In this document: positions 19,220 through 29,503 of the stretch, piece after piece | Numbering within the stretch: the stretch's first letter is position 1 | How the letters are laid out: every line of letters begins with the position of its first letter | Assembly (NCBI GenBank): GCA_019135865.1 | Contig: JAGVVD010000019.1 | Location: forward strand, 1-64,000 | Source of the DNA: Elusimicrobiota bacterium | Lineage (GTDB): Bacteria; Elusimicrobiota; Elusimicrobia; Elusimicrobiales; UBA9959 | Direction: 5' to 3' | DNA: 64,000 nt | The notes under the pieces: model-generated | What the model saw: only the letters and a program-made list of their open reading frames with translations | Database searches by the model: none | Told to the model about the DNA's origin: nothing | Position numbers and translations under genes: made by a program

Positions 19220-20659
19220 ATGAAGAAAACGATGGTCTTCCTGCTCGTCCTGTCCGCCGCCTGCCCGCTCAGGGGCGCTTCGTTCAAGTCCGCCGTCGAA
19301 AAGGCCGCCGCCGGGGCTTCGATGGACGGGGCTTCCTGGGGTTTCGCCGTGGTGGACGCCGCCTCCGGCAAGGAGATATTCGCCCGGGACGCGGAGCTCA
19401 GCCTGGTGCCCGCCAGCACGATGAAACTGCCGGTGACGGCCGCCGCGCTGGAATACCTGGGGCCTGAGCGGCGCTTCGCGACCCGGCTCATGTCCTCCGC
19501 GGCGCCTTCCGGCGGCGCCCTGAAGGGGGACCTGTATATCGTGGGAGGGGGGGACCCTTCCCCCGGCTCCGAGCTTATCAGGGAAGCTCCGGCGCTGCGG
19601 ACGATCTACGACGGCTGGGCCGGAGCGCTCAAAGCCGCGGGCGTCGTTTCGGTCGAAGGCTCGGTCATGGCCGACGATACGCTGTTCGAAAGTTTCCAGC
19701 CGGGCTCCTGGGCCTGGGAGGATATCGGCAATTATTACGCCGCCCGCCCGTCGGCGCTCACCGTAAACGACAATCTCTACAGGATATATTTCAGGCCCGG
19801 CGCGGCGCCGGGAGAAAGGGCCGAGGTGCTCAGGACCGAGCCTCCCATGCCCGGGGTCGTTTTCGAGAATCTCATGCTCACCGGCACCGAAGGCTCGGGC
19901 GACAACGGCTATGTCTTCGCTTTCCCCGGCCAGGATTCCGCCGTCCTGCGCGGCACCATTCCGCGCGGGCCGGTGGATTTCGCGATAAAGGCCGCGCTGC
20001 CCGACCCGGCGCTTTACGCCGCCCGCGCGCTGACGGAAAGCCTGGCCGCGGCGGGGGTAAAGGTGGCCGGGAGGCCCGGCAGGGGCAAGGTCCCTCCGTC
20101 CGCCTATGAACTGGCCTCGTCCACTTCGGCGCCGCTGCCGGAGATAGTGCGGGCGCTCAACAAGCGCAGTTTCAATCTCTACGCCGAACTCCTGCTGCGG
20201 CACATGGGGCTGCAGAAATACGGCAAAGGCGCTCCGGAGGAGGGGCGTAAGGCCGTCTCGGATTTCCTGGCGGCGCAGGGACTGGGGGACGGCTTTTACG
20301 TGGCCGACGGCTGCGGCCTCTCCCGCGTCAATCTCGTCAAGGCGGGGGCCTTCGCCAGGCTTCTCGCCGCGGTCCGGGAGAAGCCGTGGTTCCCCGCCTT
20401 CTTCGATTCGCTGCCCTACCCCGGGGACCCCGACGCTTTCGGGCACATCAAACGGATGGGCGAGGGGACGCCGCTCGAAGGCGCGCTGCGCGTCAAGTCG
20501 GGGTCGCTGCGCAATGTGCGCGGTTACGCGGGTTACCTGAAGACCAAGAAGGGCCGCACGCTGGCCTTCTGCTCGGTGGTCAATAATTACGCTGGCCCCG
20601 GTGCCGCGCTGGACGACCTGCACCGGGACCTGCTGCTGGAGCTTTACGGGAAGTATTGA
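19220..20659 (+). CDS. dacB: D-alanyl-D-alanine carboxypeptidase/endopeptidase, PBP4 class
   Basis: 479 residues from the ATG that opens a Sec signal peptide (KKTMVFLLVLSAACPLRGA). The preceding in-frame codons give no signal and lie over the promoter, so they were excluded. Serine-peptidase S13 motifs are present: SxxK in VPASTMKLP, SxN in KRSFNLYAEL and K(S/T)G in RVKSGSLRNVRGYAG. The region between SxxK and SxN is long, as in PBP4. The enzyme trims the terminal D-Ala and may cut peptide cross-links in the periplasm. It faces the macB gene tail to tail with only 3 bp between the stop codons and no hairpin, so antisense readthrough is possible. Confidence 0.92.
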   Translation: MKKTMVFLLVLSAACPLRGASFKSAVEKAAAGASMDGASWGFAVVDAASGKEIFARDAELSLVPASTMKLPVTAAALEYLGPERRFATRLMSSAAPSGGALKGDLYIVGGGDPSPGSELIREAPALRTIYDGWAGALKAAGVVSVEGSVMADDTLFESFQPGSWAWEDIGNYYAARPSALTVNDNLYRIYFRPGAAPGERAEVLRTEPPMPGVVFENLMLTGTEGSGDNGYVFAFPGQDSAVLRGTIPRGPVDFAIKAALPDPALYAARALTESLAAAGVKVAGRPGRGKVPPSAYELASSTSAPLPEIVRALNKRSFNLYAELLLRHMGLQKYGKGAPEEGRKAVSDFLAAQGLGDGFYVADGCGLSRVNLVKAGAFARLLAAVREKPWFPAFFDSLPYPGDPDAFGHIKRMGEGTPLEGALRVKSGSLRNVRGYAGYLKTKKGRTLAFCSVVNNYAGPGAALDDLHRDLLLELYGKY

Positions 20660-20662
20660 GCG

Positions 20663-22617
<1,955 letters not shown>

Positions 22618-22618
<1 letters not shown>

Positions 22619-23577
22619 CAGAAGCCCACGGTGAAGCCCGACCTCTCCTTCGCCACGCCGGTGGAATAATAGACCGTGTCGGTCTCGGACAGGCCTTCCG
22701 TCACCTCTATCATACGCTCGTCGGTGGAGCCGGTCTTTATCTCCCTGTCCTTCAGCGGGTCGGAAGGTGAGGCCTTGGCGGAGACCGTCGCGCCGCCGTC
22801 GCGGTACTTGACCGCGCGCTTGGGCACCATCAGGACGTCGGTCTTGCGGCCCGTGGTTATCAGGACGTCGGCGGTCATGCCGGAGCGGAGGGCGCGCGCG
22901 GTCCCGGAGGGCAGGACCTTCACTTCGTACACTACGACGCCGTCCTTCAGCGTCGATTCATGGGAGATGGCCAGCACCCGGCCCTCGTGTTTCTCCCTGG
23001 GAAAAGCGTCGAGGTAGAACTCGGCCCGCTGTCCTTCCCTGATCGAGCCGATGTCGGTCTCGTCCACGAAGGTCTTCACTATGAGGCGGTCGGAGACCAC
23101 CGCCAGTTCCTTGGCGGGGCTCACCGACTGGCCGGGTTCGACGGAGCGTTTGACCACCATGCCGGTTATCGGGGCCACCACCGGGGTCAGGTTGTAGGCT
23201 TCCTCGACCATGCGGCGTTCCTCGGGCGTGGAATCCTTCATCTTGAGCGAATCCAGCAGCGCGGTGCGCTCGCTGGAACTTATCCAGGCAAGGACCGCGC
23301 CTTTCTCCACCTGCCGGCCTTCCTCGAAAAGGACCTCCTCGGCCCTGCCCGAGACCGAAGGGGTCACCAGGACCCGGTTCTCCGGCTCCACCGTGGCGGC
23401 CGCCTGGGTCTTGGTCACCAGGTCCCCGCGCTCGGGCTTCACGGCGGTCATCTCCGCCAGGCGGCGGGCCTCGGCCGCGGCGCGCTTCTTCTTCAGCGCG
23501 GCGCAGCCGCCCCCGGCGAGCAGGACGATAAGCGCCCCGAAGATGAATTTTTTCGTCCTGTAAAAGGGCCTTTTCAT
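22618..23577 (-). CDS. macA: MacA/HlyD-type periplasmic adaptor
   Basis: 319 residues from the ATG at 23577, which has GGAG 7 bp upstream; a TTG 12 bp earlier is less likely. An N-terminal anchor (FIFGALIVLLAGGGCAA) is followed by the split lipoyl/barrel-sandwich domain (RVLVTPSVSGRAEEVLFEEG and VVAPITGMVVKRSVEPGQSV). The alpha-hairpin between them is short. A beta-barrel and a membrane-proximal domain follow (RSGMTADVLITTGRKTDVLMVPKRAV). Adaptors of this type link the inner-membrane ABC pump to TolC. It starts 1 bp after the tolC stop and its own stop overlaps macB. Confidence 0.9.
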
Positions 23578-23578
23578 T

Positions 23579-24802
23579 TTATTCTCCAAGCGCGCGGACG
23601 AAAGCCGCGTGCGCCAGCGCCAGCGCCCGCCCCGCGGAAAGATGATCGTTCTGCACCGTTATAAGGGAATCTTCGACGGTACGCCATTCGAAATAAGAGG
23701 TCTGGCCGGCCAGGTACTGCTTGCGCACCAGCCAGGCCCGCGCTTCCGCCGCGTCGAGGGAACTTTTCGACACGTCCAGCCAGGCGTAGGCCTCGCGCCA
23801 GGACAGGAAGGCGTCCTCCGCGGCCAGGTACACTTCGTCGGAGGAGTTCTTCAGTCCCGCCTCCGCGGCGGCCAGCGCCGCCCGCGCGGCGGCGACGCCG
23901 GCGGAGAGCCGCCCGCCGGCGAAAAGGGGCAGGCTCACGCTGGCGCCCAGCGACCAGGCGCTGCCGCGGTCCGGCCAGTCGGTGCCGCTCCAGCGGTAGC
24001 TGCCGCTGGCCGAAGCCTCGGGCAGTCTGCCCGCGGAGGAGGTGTCCTCCGCGGCCCGGGCCGAGTCTACGGAAGCCCTGGCGGAACGCAGCGAGGGATG
24101 CTCTTCCAGCTTCGCTTCGAAAGCGGACAGGTCCTGGGGCGGTTCGGGCGCCTCCGGCAGCGACAGCCCCGGCGCCGCCGTCCGGGGGGAGCGGCCCAGC
24201 AGGCGGTTGAGCCCCCGCTCGAGTAGGAGCAGCTCTTTTTTATACCGCTCGTGGCGCCAGCGCGCGGTCTTGAGGACGGCTTCGGTCTCGAGCAGCGCGG
24301 CCTTGTTCTCCCGGCCGGCCTCGTATTTGAGCCGTATGAGCTCGAGGTTCTCCTCGCGCCTTTTAAGGGTGTCTTCGGAAAGTTTGAGCGCCTCCCGGGC
24401 GTTGAGGATCCCGGCGAAAGAGGCCTTCAGTTCATAGCCGAGCCGCGAGGCGAGCCCGTCATAGGCGGCCCCGGCGGAAACATGCGCCGCCCTGGCGGAG
24501 CGCACCGCCGCCGGCAGGGCGGGGGAGAACAGGGGCTGGGTGCCGCTGAAGCCGTAGGAGTAGGAATCTCCCGGCGCCAGTCCCTGGGAGCCGCCGCGCG
24601 AATAGGACGCGGAGGCGGAAAAATAGGGGTAGAGGCCTGCGCGGGCGGACGTAAGTCTTTCCCGTGCCGCCTGCAGGTTCCGGGCCGCGGCCTGCGCCTG
24701 CGGATTGGCCGCCAGCATCTCTTCCCGGGCCTCGTCGAAAGTCAGTTCCCCGCCGGCGGCGGGGGCGGCGAGCAGGGCGGTGAGCAGGAGCGGTTTGAGC
24801 AT
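23579..24802 (-). CDS. tolC: TolC-type outer-membrane efflux protein
   Basis: 407 residues with a signal peptide (LKPLLLTALLAAPAAGG). It has the two-fold OEP repeat of long amphipathic helices: LTFDEAREEMLAANPQAQAA begins the first repeat and LSAFEAKLEEHPSLRSARAS the second. Regularly spaced Ala/Glu/Arg helices such as LKLSEDTLKRREENLEL also occur. It forms a trimeric outer-membrane and periplasmic channel. It is first in the tolC-macA-macB operon. A TAGAAT -10 box lies 12 bp before the ATG, so the mRNA leader should be only a few bases long. Confidence 0.92.
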   Translation of the reverse strand: MLKPLLLTALLAAPAAGGELTFDEAREEMLAANPQAQAAARNLQAARERLTSARAGLYPYFSASASYSRGGSQGLAPGDSYSYGFSGTQPLFSPALPAAVRSARAAHVSAGAAYDGLASRLGYELKASFAGILNAREALKLSEDTLKRREENLELIRLKYEAGRENKAALLETEAVLKTARWRHERYKKELLLLERGLNRLLGRSPRTAAPGLSLPEAPEPPQDLSAFEAKLEEHPSLRSARASVDSARAAEDTSSAGRLPEASASGSYRWSGTDWPDRGSAWSLGASVSLPLFAGGRLSAGVAAARAALAAAEAGLKNSSDEVYLAAEDAFLSWREAYAWLDVSKSSLDAAEARAWLVRKQYLAGQTSYFEWRTVEDSLITVQNDHLSAGRALALAHAAFVRALGE

Positions 24803-24814
24803 CGGTAAAGTTCG

Positions 24815-24820
24815 ATTCTA
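24815..24820 (-). promoter_or_regulatory. Probable -10 box of the tolC-macA-macB operon
   Basis: TAGAAT on the minus strand, 12 bp before the tolC ATG. This matches the same TAGAAT hexamer found before other transcription units in the window. The -35 is not obvious. Confidence 0.4.
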
Positions 24821-24899
24821 CAATATTACGGGCCGCGGACTCGCCCGCTCATACTATACGCGCGGCGCGGCCGGAAGGTTGCGCCGCCCGGGGGAATAA

Positions 24900-24928
24900 A
24901 AAAGGCCCGCGCGGCGCGCGGGCCTTTT
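24900..24928 (-). terminator. Intrinsic terminator of the nrf operon
   Basis: A 13-bp perfect GC-rich stem with a 3-base loop. On the minus strand it is followed by a run of T (TTTTTTATT). It lies 16 bp after the nrfA stop and closes the ndk-to-nrfA operon. The A/T flanks are symmetrical, but nothing on the plus strand reads into it. Confidence 0.9.
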
Positions 24929-24944
24929 CGGGAGCCGTCCGGCT

Positions 24945-26384
24945 TCAGATGCCGTCCCGCCCGGCGTAAGGGTCCCTGAACTCGACGGCCCGGTCGAAGC
25001 CGAGCTTCTTCTTCCCGCGGTTCTCCAGGTATTTTTTTAGCTCCAGGCCGGTCTTCGCCGGGGCGTCCACCCCGGCCTTGGCCAGCGCCTGGCGCAGGAG
25101 GCCTTCCGCCTTGCGGGCGTAGGAGCCGGCGTCGCCCAGGACGCGCAGCGTCTCGTCCGGGTGGTGGAAGCCCGTGGAGTTCTCCGCGCCGATGAAGACG
25201 ACGCGGTAGAAGGCCTGCTCGTAGTTCTCGCGGGCCTCGGCGTAAAGGTCCTTGTCTATCTTTTTCCCGCCGGCGGTCGCCTTATTGGCCAGCTCGAAGA
25301 GCTTGGCCGCCTCGGCCGTGGCGTAGCCCGCGCGGATCAGGCGGGAGGCCGTCCTGTCCTGTATCTGGTAGACGCGCTCGCGCAGCCAGCTCTCGCCCTG
25401 CGAGTGGCAGGTGATGCAGGCCTTCATGTCCTTCTTGAGCGGGCTCATTACGCGGTGGTCCGAGATCTTGACGGAGCCGACGCGCGTATAGGGCATGTGG
25501 CAGTCGGCGCAGGCCAGGCCCGCGCGCCAGTGGGGGCTGGCGTTGGAGAAGAGTTCGAACTCCGGGTGGCGGATGAAGCCCAGCTTGAAGCCGGTCACTT
25601 CCTGCGTCCACTCCAGGTGCGCGGGGTCGCTCTTTATCTTCTTTATGATGTCCTCTATCCGTATCGCTCCGAACTTCGAGTTCTGCCAGGGGAAGAAGAC
25701 GCCCTCGGACTTCATGTCCTTGTCCTTGCGCACGACGTAGGTGACATGGCATTGCGCGCAGACCAGCGAGCGGAGTTCCTGGCGGGAAAGCTTCGACTGG
25801 TCCACGCCGAGGTGCCCCAGGGCCTTGCCCAGCGTGAACTGGTTGCGCAGCCGCAGCGACATATCGGCGGGATCGTGGCAGTGTATGCAGGCCGCGCCCA
25901 GTTCCCGGTGCTCCTTCGGTATCCAGGAGTGCACTTCCAGGAACGGTCGGGAAAAATAATCCTTGCCGTGCTTCTCCTGCAGCTCCTGCGCGTAGGGGGT
26001 CTTGCAGGTCAGGCAGGCCCCGCCGGCCTTGACGCGCGAGTCGTCCACCTCCAGCACGTCGGTGAGCATATGCCAGTGGCCGCGCGGCTCGTTGTACTCC
26101 ACGCCGAAGCCCCAGCCCTTGAAGAGCAGGGCGAGGTAGGGGAACTCGGAGAGCTTGTCGTAGATCTTGCCGTCGGTGTCCCAGCCGGGCTTGTAGCGGC
26201 TCTTGCCCGCGGGGGTCTTCTCGGCGGTCTTCTTCCAGAGCTCGTATTCCAGCGGGTAGACCTTGCCCCATTCGGCGGGCTCGTAGGTGCCTTCCTTTAT
26301 CTCGGCTATCTTTATCGGCTCGGCCCGCTTGGTGCAGGCGGCCAGCGCCAGGGCGGCCGCGGCCGCGAAGAATATCCTTTTCAT
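24945..26384 (-). CDS. nrfA: Cytochrome c nitrite reductase catalytic subunit NrfA
   Basis: 479 residues. The ATG at 26384 has GGAGGACAG upstream and overlaps the nrfH stop; the longer open frame upstream is the nrfH shadow. Five heme sites are visible: the active-site lysine-ligated CLTCK, then CIHCH, CAQCH, CADCH and CITCH, as expected for NrfA. The enzyme reduces nitrite to ammonium with six electrons in the periplasm. The leader has a lipobox-like LALAAC, so it may be a lipoprotein rather than a soluble periplasmic enzyme. Later residues include ENSTGFHHPDETLRVLG of the helical C-terminal domain. The small tetraheme partner and the maturation proteins are encoded just upstream. Confidence 0.97.
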   Translation of the reverse strand: MKRIFFAAAAALALAACTKRAEPIKIAEIKEGTYEPAEWGKVYPLEYELWKKTAEKTPAGKSRYKPGWDTDGKIYDKLSEFPYLALLFKGWGFGVEYNEPRGHWHMLTDVLEVDDSRVKAGGACLTCKTPYAQELQEKHGKDYFSRPFLEVHSWIPKEHRELGAACIHCHDPADMSLRLRNQFTLGKALGHLGVDQSKLSRQELRSLVCAQCHVTYVVRKDKDMKSEGVFFPWQNSKFGAIRIEDIIKKIKSDPAHLEWTQEVTGFKLGFIRHPEFELFSNASPHWRAGLACADCHMPYTRVGSVKISDHRVMSPLKKDMKACITCHSQGESWLRERVYQIQDRTASRLIRAGYATAEAAKLFELANKATAGGKKIDKDLYAEARENYEQAFYRVVFIGAENSTGFHHPDETLRVLGDAGSYARKAEGLLRQALAKAGVDAPAKTGLELKKYLENRGKKKLGFDRAVEFRDPYAGRDGI

Positions 26385-26938
26385 CTGTCCTCCGTGTATC
26401 TGGCGCCCGGCAGGCCGTTGCGCCTGTGGGCCAGTCCCCTGTGGCAGTCTATGCAGGAGCGGGTGGTGTCCATGCGCGCCATGACATCGCCGTGGCAGCG
26501 TATGCAGTTCTTCTGCAGCACCCGCTTGCCGTGTTCCGTCAGGCTTATCTCGTCGTGTTCCCGCAGTCCCGAAAATTCGAAGAAGACGTCCTTGCCGCCG
26601 TCGATCGACTTCCAGAGGTAATGGTTGGCGGCGTTGTCGTTGGGTAGGTGGCAGTCGATGCACCAGTTCTGCCGGTGGGAGGAGAGCCTCCAGTCCTTGT
26701 GCTGGTAATTCATCGAATGGCAGGTGCCGCAGAAAGAGGGCGTTTCGGTCAGCGTGACCAGCTTGGGCGGGCCGAAAAGCATGAACAGCGCGCCGCCGCC
26801 GGCGAAAACGGCGAGGGCGGAGAGGCGCAGTATGAGCTCCTGGTTCTTTTTGAGCAGCGCCAGCCAGCCGTCCCGGGAGCGGGGCAGCCTCTCCGCCGCG
26901 CGGAGCGATAGTGCTTTTATCCTTTCGAGCGCGTCCAT
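26381..26938 (-). CDS. nrfH: NrfH-type membrane tetraheme cytochrome c
   Basis: 185 residues. One membrane helix (about 35-57, LILRLSALAVFAGGGALFML) anchors a periplasmic domain with four heme motifs: CGTCH, CIDCH, CIRCH and CIDCH. NrfH/NirT family proteins oxidise quinol and hand electrons to NrfA. The N-terminal cytoplasmic extension of about 30 residues is longer than in classical NrfH. It overlaps nrfA by 4 bp and starts 14 bp after ccsA, giving an ordered ccsBA-nrfHA unit. Confidence 0.95.
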   Translation of the reverse strand: MDALERIKALSLRAAERLPRSRDGWLALLKKNQELILRLSALAVFAGGGALFMLFGPPKLVTLTETPSFCGTCHSMNYQHKDWRLSSHRQNWCIDCHLPNDNAANHYLWKSIDGGKDVFFEFSGLREHDEISLTEHGKRVLQKNCIRCHGDVMARMDTTRSCIDCHRGLAHRRNGLPGARYTEDR

Positions 26939-26952
26939 TTATCCGTGTTTAT

Positions 26953-27702
26953 TTACGCGTAACTGTGCAGTCCGCCCAGCAGAAAATTCACGCCGAGCCA
27001 GGTGAAGATTACCAGAAAAAGGCCGAGTACGGCAAGACGGCACAGTGCGGCCGCGCCGGCCCGGCCCGTTTTGCTCATGTGCAGCAGGCCCGCGTAGAAA
27101 AGCCAGGTTATCAGCGACCAGATCTCCTTGGGGTCCCAGCTCCAGTACGAGCCCCAGGCGGCTTCCGCCCAGACCGAGCCGGTGATTATGCCGGCGGTGA
27201 GGAGCAGGAACCCTAGTTTGACGAGCGCGCGCAGCGCCGGGGCCGCCTGTTCCTCTTTTTTCGCGAGGAAGGACCAGGCCCCGTAGACCCCGGCAACGCC
27301 CAGCGCGGCGTAGGCGGCCATGGCCGTCAGGACGTGGAAGACCAGCCAGTTCGAGCGCAGCGCCGGCATCAGGGGGGAGAGGTCGCGCCGGGCCAGCGAG
27401 GCCCCGGCAAGGAGCGCGCAGAGCAGGAACAGGGCCGCCGGCCTTACCTGCGCGGCGCGGCCGCGCGCGTATATCGAGGCCGCCGCGGCGAACCAGGCGG
27501 TGACCAGCAGCGACTCGTGCTGGTTGGACATGGGCGGGCGGCCGGTCTCCGTCCAGAGCAGCGCCAGCAGCGCCGTCAGCGCGGCGAGCGAGGTCCAGGC
27601 GGCCGGGCGCCACCACCCCGGTCTCCCGCCGTAGAGGGAGAGCGCGAAGGCCGCTATCGCCGCCGCGAAGGAGATGTTCTGCGCCAGGCTCAAAGTATCC
27701 AT
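26953..27702 (-). CDS. ccsA: Cytochrome c biogenesis protein CcsA (ResC)
   Basis: 249 residues, almost all membrane helices (about eight). The tryptophan-rich heme-handling motif is WGSYWSWDPKEIWSLITW near residue 185. A conserved His lies in SNQHESLLVTAWF and another in LVFHVLTAMAAYA. With ResB it forms the system II machine that exports heme and attaches it to CxxCH sites. The start overlaps the end of resB by 13 bp. Placement directly upstream of nrfHA suggests dedicated maturation, including the CxxCK heme of NrfA, as in NrfI-type systems. Confidence 0.95.
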   Translation of the reverse strand: MDTLSLAQNISFAAAIAAFALSLYGGRPGWWRPAAWTSLAALTALLALLWTETGRPPMSNQHESLLVTAWFAAAASIYARGRAAQVRPAALFLLCALLAGASLARRDLSPLMPALRSNWLVFHVLTAMAAYAALGVAGVYGAWSFLAKKEEQAAPALRALVKLGFLLLTAGIITGSVWAEAAWGSYWSWDPKEIWSLITWLFYAGLLHMSKTGRAGAAALCRLAVLGLFLVIFTWLGVNFLLGGLHSYA

Positions 27703-28598
27703 AGGAACAATCCCGCGGTGATGAGCGCGAAGCCGGCGTAAACGGGCCAGACGCCGGGGTCGCGCTTGACCAGCAGCGTCGAGGAGGCCGGGTCGGCCGG
27801 GTCATAGCCGTGCTGGTAGAGTTTGTAGCCGTAGAAAGAGACGGGCGCGTTGACGCCTATCACCGCGCGAAGTTCCTCGCCGCCGGCCTTCAGTTCCACT
27901 TCGCTCTCGTAGCCCGCCGGCCGCGCCCCTTCCACGCGCAGCAGCAGGTCCGGCCGCCCCCCGCCGTGCGGCGCGGCCAGGTCCGCGAAAAGCAGGACGC
28001 GCTCCCTGGCGGCGCCCGAACTCACTTCCAGCTCCGCGGCGGGATTGAAGTAGTAAGGGGACTTTTCCTCCCGCGCGCCGCCGGGGCCTATGCCCAGGTC
28101 CCGGAACAGGCCGAGGACCTTCACGGCGGTGCCGTCGGGGAGGGAGAGGACGGCGCCCGAGGACAGCGGGTAGGAGGCTCCGCCGGCCGAGAGATAGTAA
28201 GCCGGCTCCCCGTCGTAGAGGACGCGGAAGGAGATCAGCTTGACGGAGAAGGGAAGGCGGTAGACGGCCTTTTCCGTGCGGGCCTCGTTCGCCTCGTAGC
28301 CGGCCGTAAGGGGGAGTTGCGCGCTGAACTTCCAGGCGCCGCTGGCGAAAGCGCCTCCGATCACCAGCAGTATCCCGCCGTGCAGCAGCAGGGAGCGCCT
28401 TGGACAGGAGGCGAAGCGCAGCGCCTGGCAGGCCGCGGTGTTGAGCAGCAGCGCGGCGCCCAGCGCCATGAACCACCAGCGGCCGTAGACCGGCGCGCCG
28501 CGGTTGAAGGCGGTCTCCCAGGCCAGCGCGGCGGAGAGGAGGAAGAGGAGCGGGAAGAAAAGTTTCAGACCGGCCGCGGCCCGCAGCATGCTTTTCAT
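27690..28598 (-). CDS. resB: ResB-like cytochrome c biogenesis protein
   Basis: 302 residues. Three N-terminal helices (LFFPLLFLLSAALAWETAFN, WWFMALGAALLLNTAA and LLLHGGILLVIGGAFASGAW), a periplasmic domain of about 170 residues and one C-terminal helix (VYAGFALITAGLFLWIL) match the compact ResB form. A conserved FYGYKLYQHGYDP segment precedes the last helix. It partners CcsA in system II heme attachment. The ATG overlaps the murQ stop (ATGA) and the 3' end overlaps ccsA. Confidence 0.88.
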   Translation of the reverse strand: MKSMLRAAAGLKLFFPLLFLLSAALAWETAFNRGAPVYGRWWFMALGAALLLNTAACQALRFASCPRRSLLLHGGILLVIGGAFASGAWKFSAQLPLTAGYEANEARTEKAVYRLPFSVKLISFRVLYDGEPAYYLSAGGASYPLSSGAVLSLPDGTAVKVLGLFRDLGIGPGGAREEKSPYYFNPAAELEVSSGAARERVLLFADLAAPHGGGRPDLLLRVEGARPAGYESEVELKAGGEELRAVIGVNAPVSFYGYKLYQHGYDPADPASSTLLVKRDPGVWPVYAGFALITAGLFLWIL

Positions 28599-29503
28599 CC
28601 CAGGATAGGACGGAGGAAGCCTTTGTGTCCCTTTATAAGGGCCCGGGCCGCTTCCCTCGAAAGGCCCTTGCGGGCCATGACTATGGCGGTCTTCACCTCG
28701 TCGCCGGTCTCGGCCAGCAGTCTTCCGGCCTCTTCGGGATCTACGCCGCCGAGGCGCGAGACTATGCGGGCCGCGCGCAGTTCCAGTTTCCGCGAAGTGG
28801 TGCGGACGTCCACCATCCAGTTGCGGTAGACCTTGCCGGAGATCACCATCGCCGAGGTGGTGAGCATATTGAGCGCGAGCTTGGTGGCCGTGCCCGACTT
28901 CATGCGCGTGGAGCCGGAGATCGGCTCCGGGCCGGCGTCTATGGCGATGACGCAGCGCGCGACTGGGACTTTCTCGCGGTAATTGCAGGTCAGCAGCACG
29001 CCGAAGGCGCCGCTCTTCCCGGCCGCCTCCAGTCCTCCCAGCACGTAAGGGGTCACGCCGCTGGCCGCGATGCCTACCACGACGTCGCCTTTTTTTACGC
29101 AGCGGCTTATCTCCCGGAACCCGTTCGCCCTGCTGTCCTCGGCGCCTTCCTTGGAGAGGAAGACCGCGCCGTCGCCGCCGGCCATGAGCGCCTTGAAAGT
29201 TCCTGGCTTCACCCCGTAGGTGGGGGGCAGTTCGGCCGCCTCCAGCACGCCCAGCCGGCCGCTGGTGCCGGCGCCTATGAACACGATGCGTCCGCCGCGG
29301 AGGAAGGTCCGGGACACTTCCCGCGCGGCCTTCTCTATGGCGGGGATGGCCCGCGCCACCGCGCGCGGCACGCCCGCGTCCTCGCGGTTGAGCTTCTCCA
29401 GGACGCGCCTGAGCGGTATCCTGTCCAGGTCGAGCGTGCGGCGGTTCTCGCGTTCCGTGGGCAGGCTCGAATACCTGTCGAAATTATCTGTCGTTCTTCT
29501 CAT
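28595..29503 (-). CDS. murQ: N-acetylmuramic acid 6-phosphate etherase MurQ
   Basis: 302 residues, the family length. The SIS fold shows IVFIGAGTSGRLGVLEAAEL, PTYGV, ALMAGGDGAVF, VVGIAASGVTPYVLGGL and GPEPISGSTRMKSGTATKLA, which are the classical MurQ motifs. It cleaves the lactyl ether of MurNAc-6-phosphate to give GlcNAc-6-phosphate during cell-wall recycling. No kinase (AnmK or MurK) or PTS transporter is in the window. It lies inside the ndk-nrf operon and overlaps both neighbours, which is an unusual place for it. Confidence 0.96.
   Translation of the reverse strand: MRRTTDNFDRYSSLPTERENRRTLDLDRIPLRRVLEKLNREDAGVPRAVARAIPAIEKAAREVSRTFLRGGRIVFIGAGTSGRLGVLEAAELPPTYGVKPGTFKALMAGGDGAVFLSKEGAEDSRANGFREISRCVKKGDVVVGIAASGVTPYVLGGLEAAGKSGAFGVLLTCNYREKVPVARCVIAIDAGPEPISGSTRMKSGTATKLALNMLTTSAMVISGKVYRNWMVDVRTTSRKLELRAARIVSRLGGVDPEEAGRLLAETGDEVKTAIVMARKGLSREAARALIKGHKGFLRPILG

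Noticed and set aside
26385-26663. N-terminal extension of NrfA upstream of 26384
   Set aside because: It is out-of-frame nrfH coding sequence. The ATG at 26384 has a good ribosome binding site and a signal peptide.
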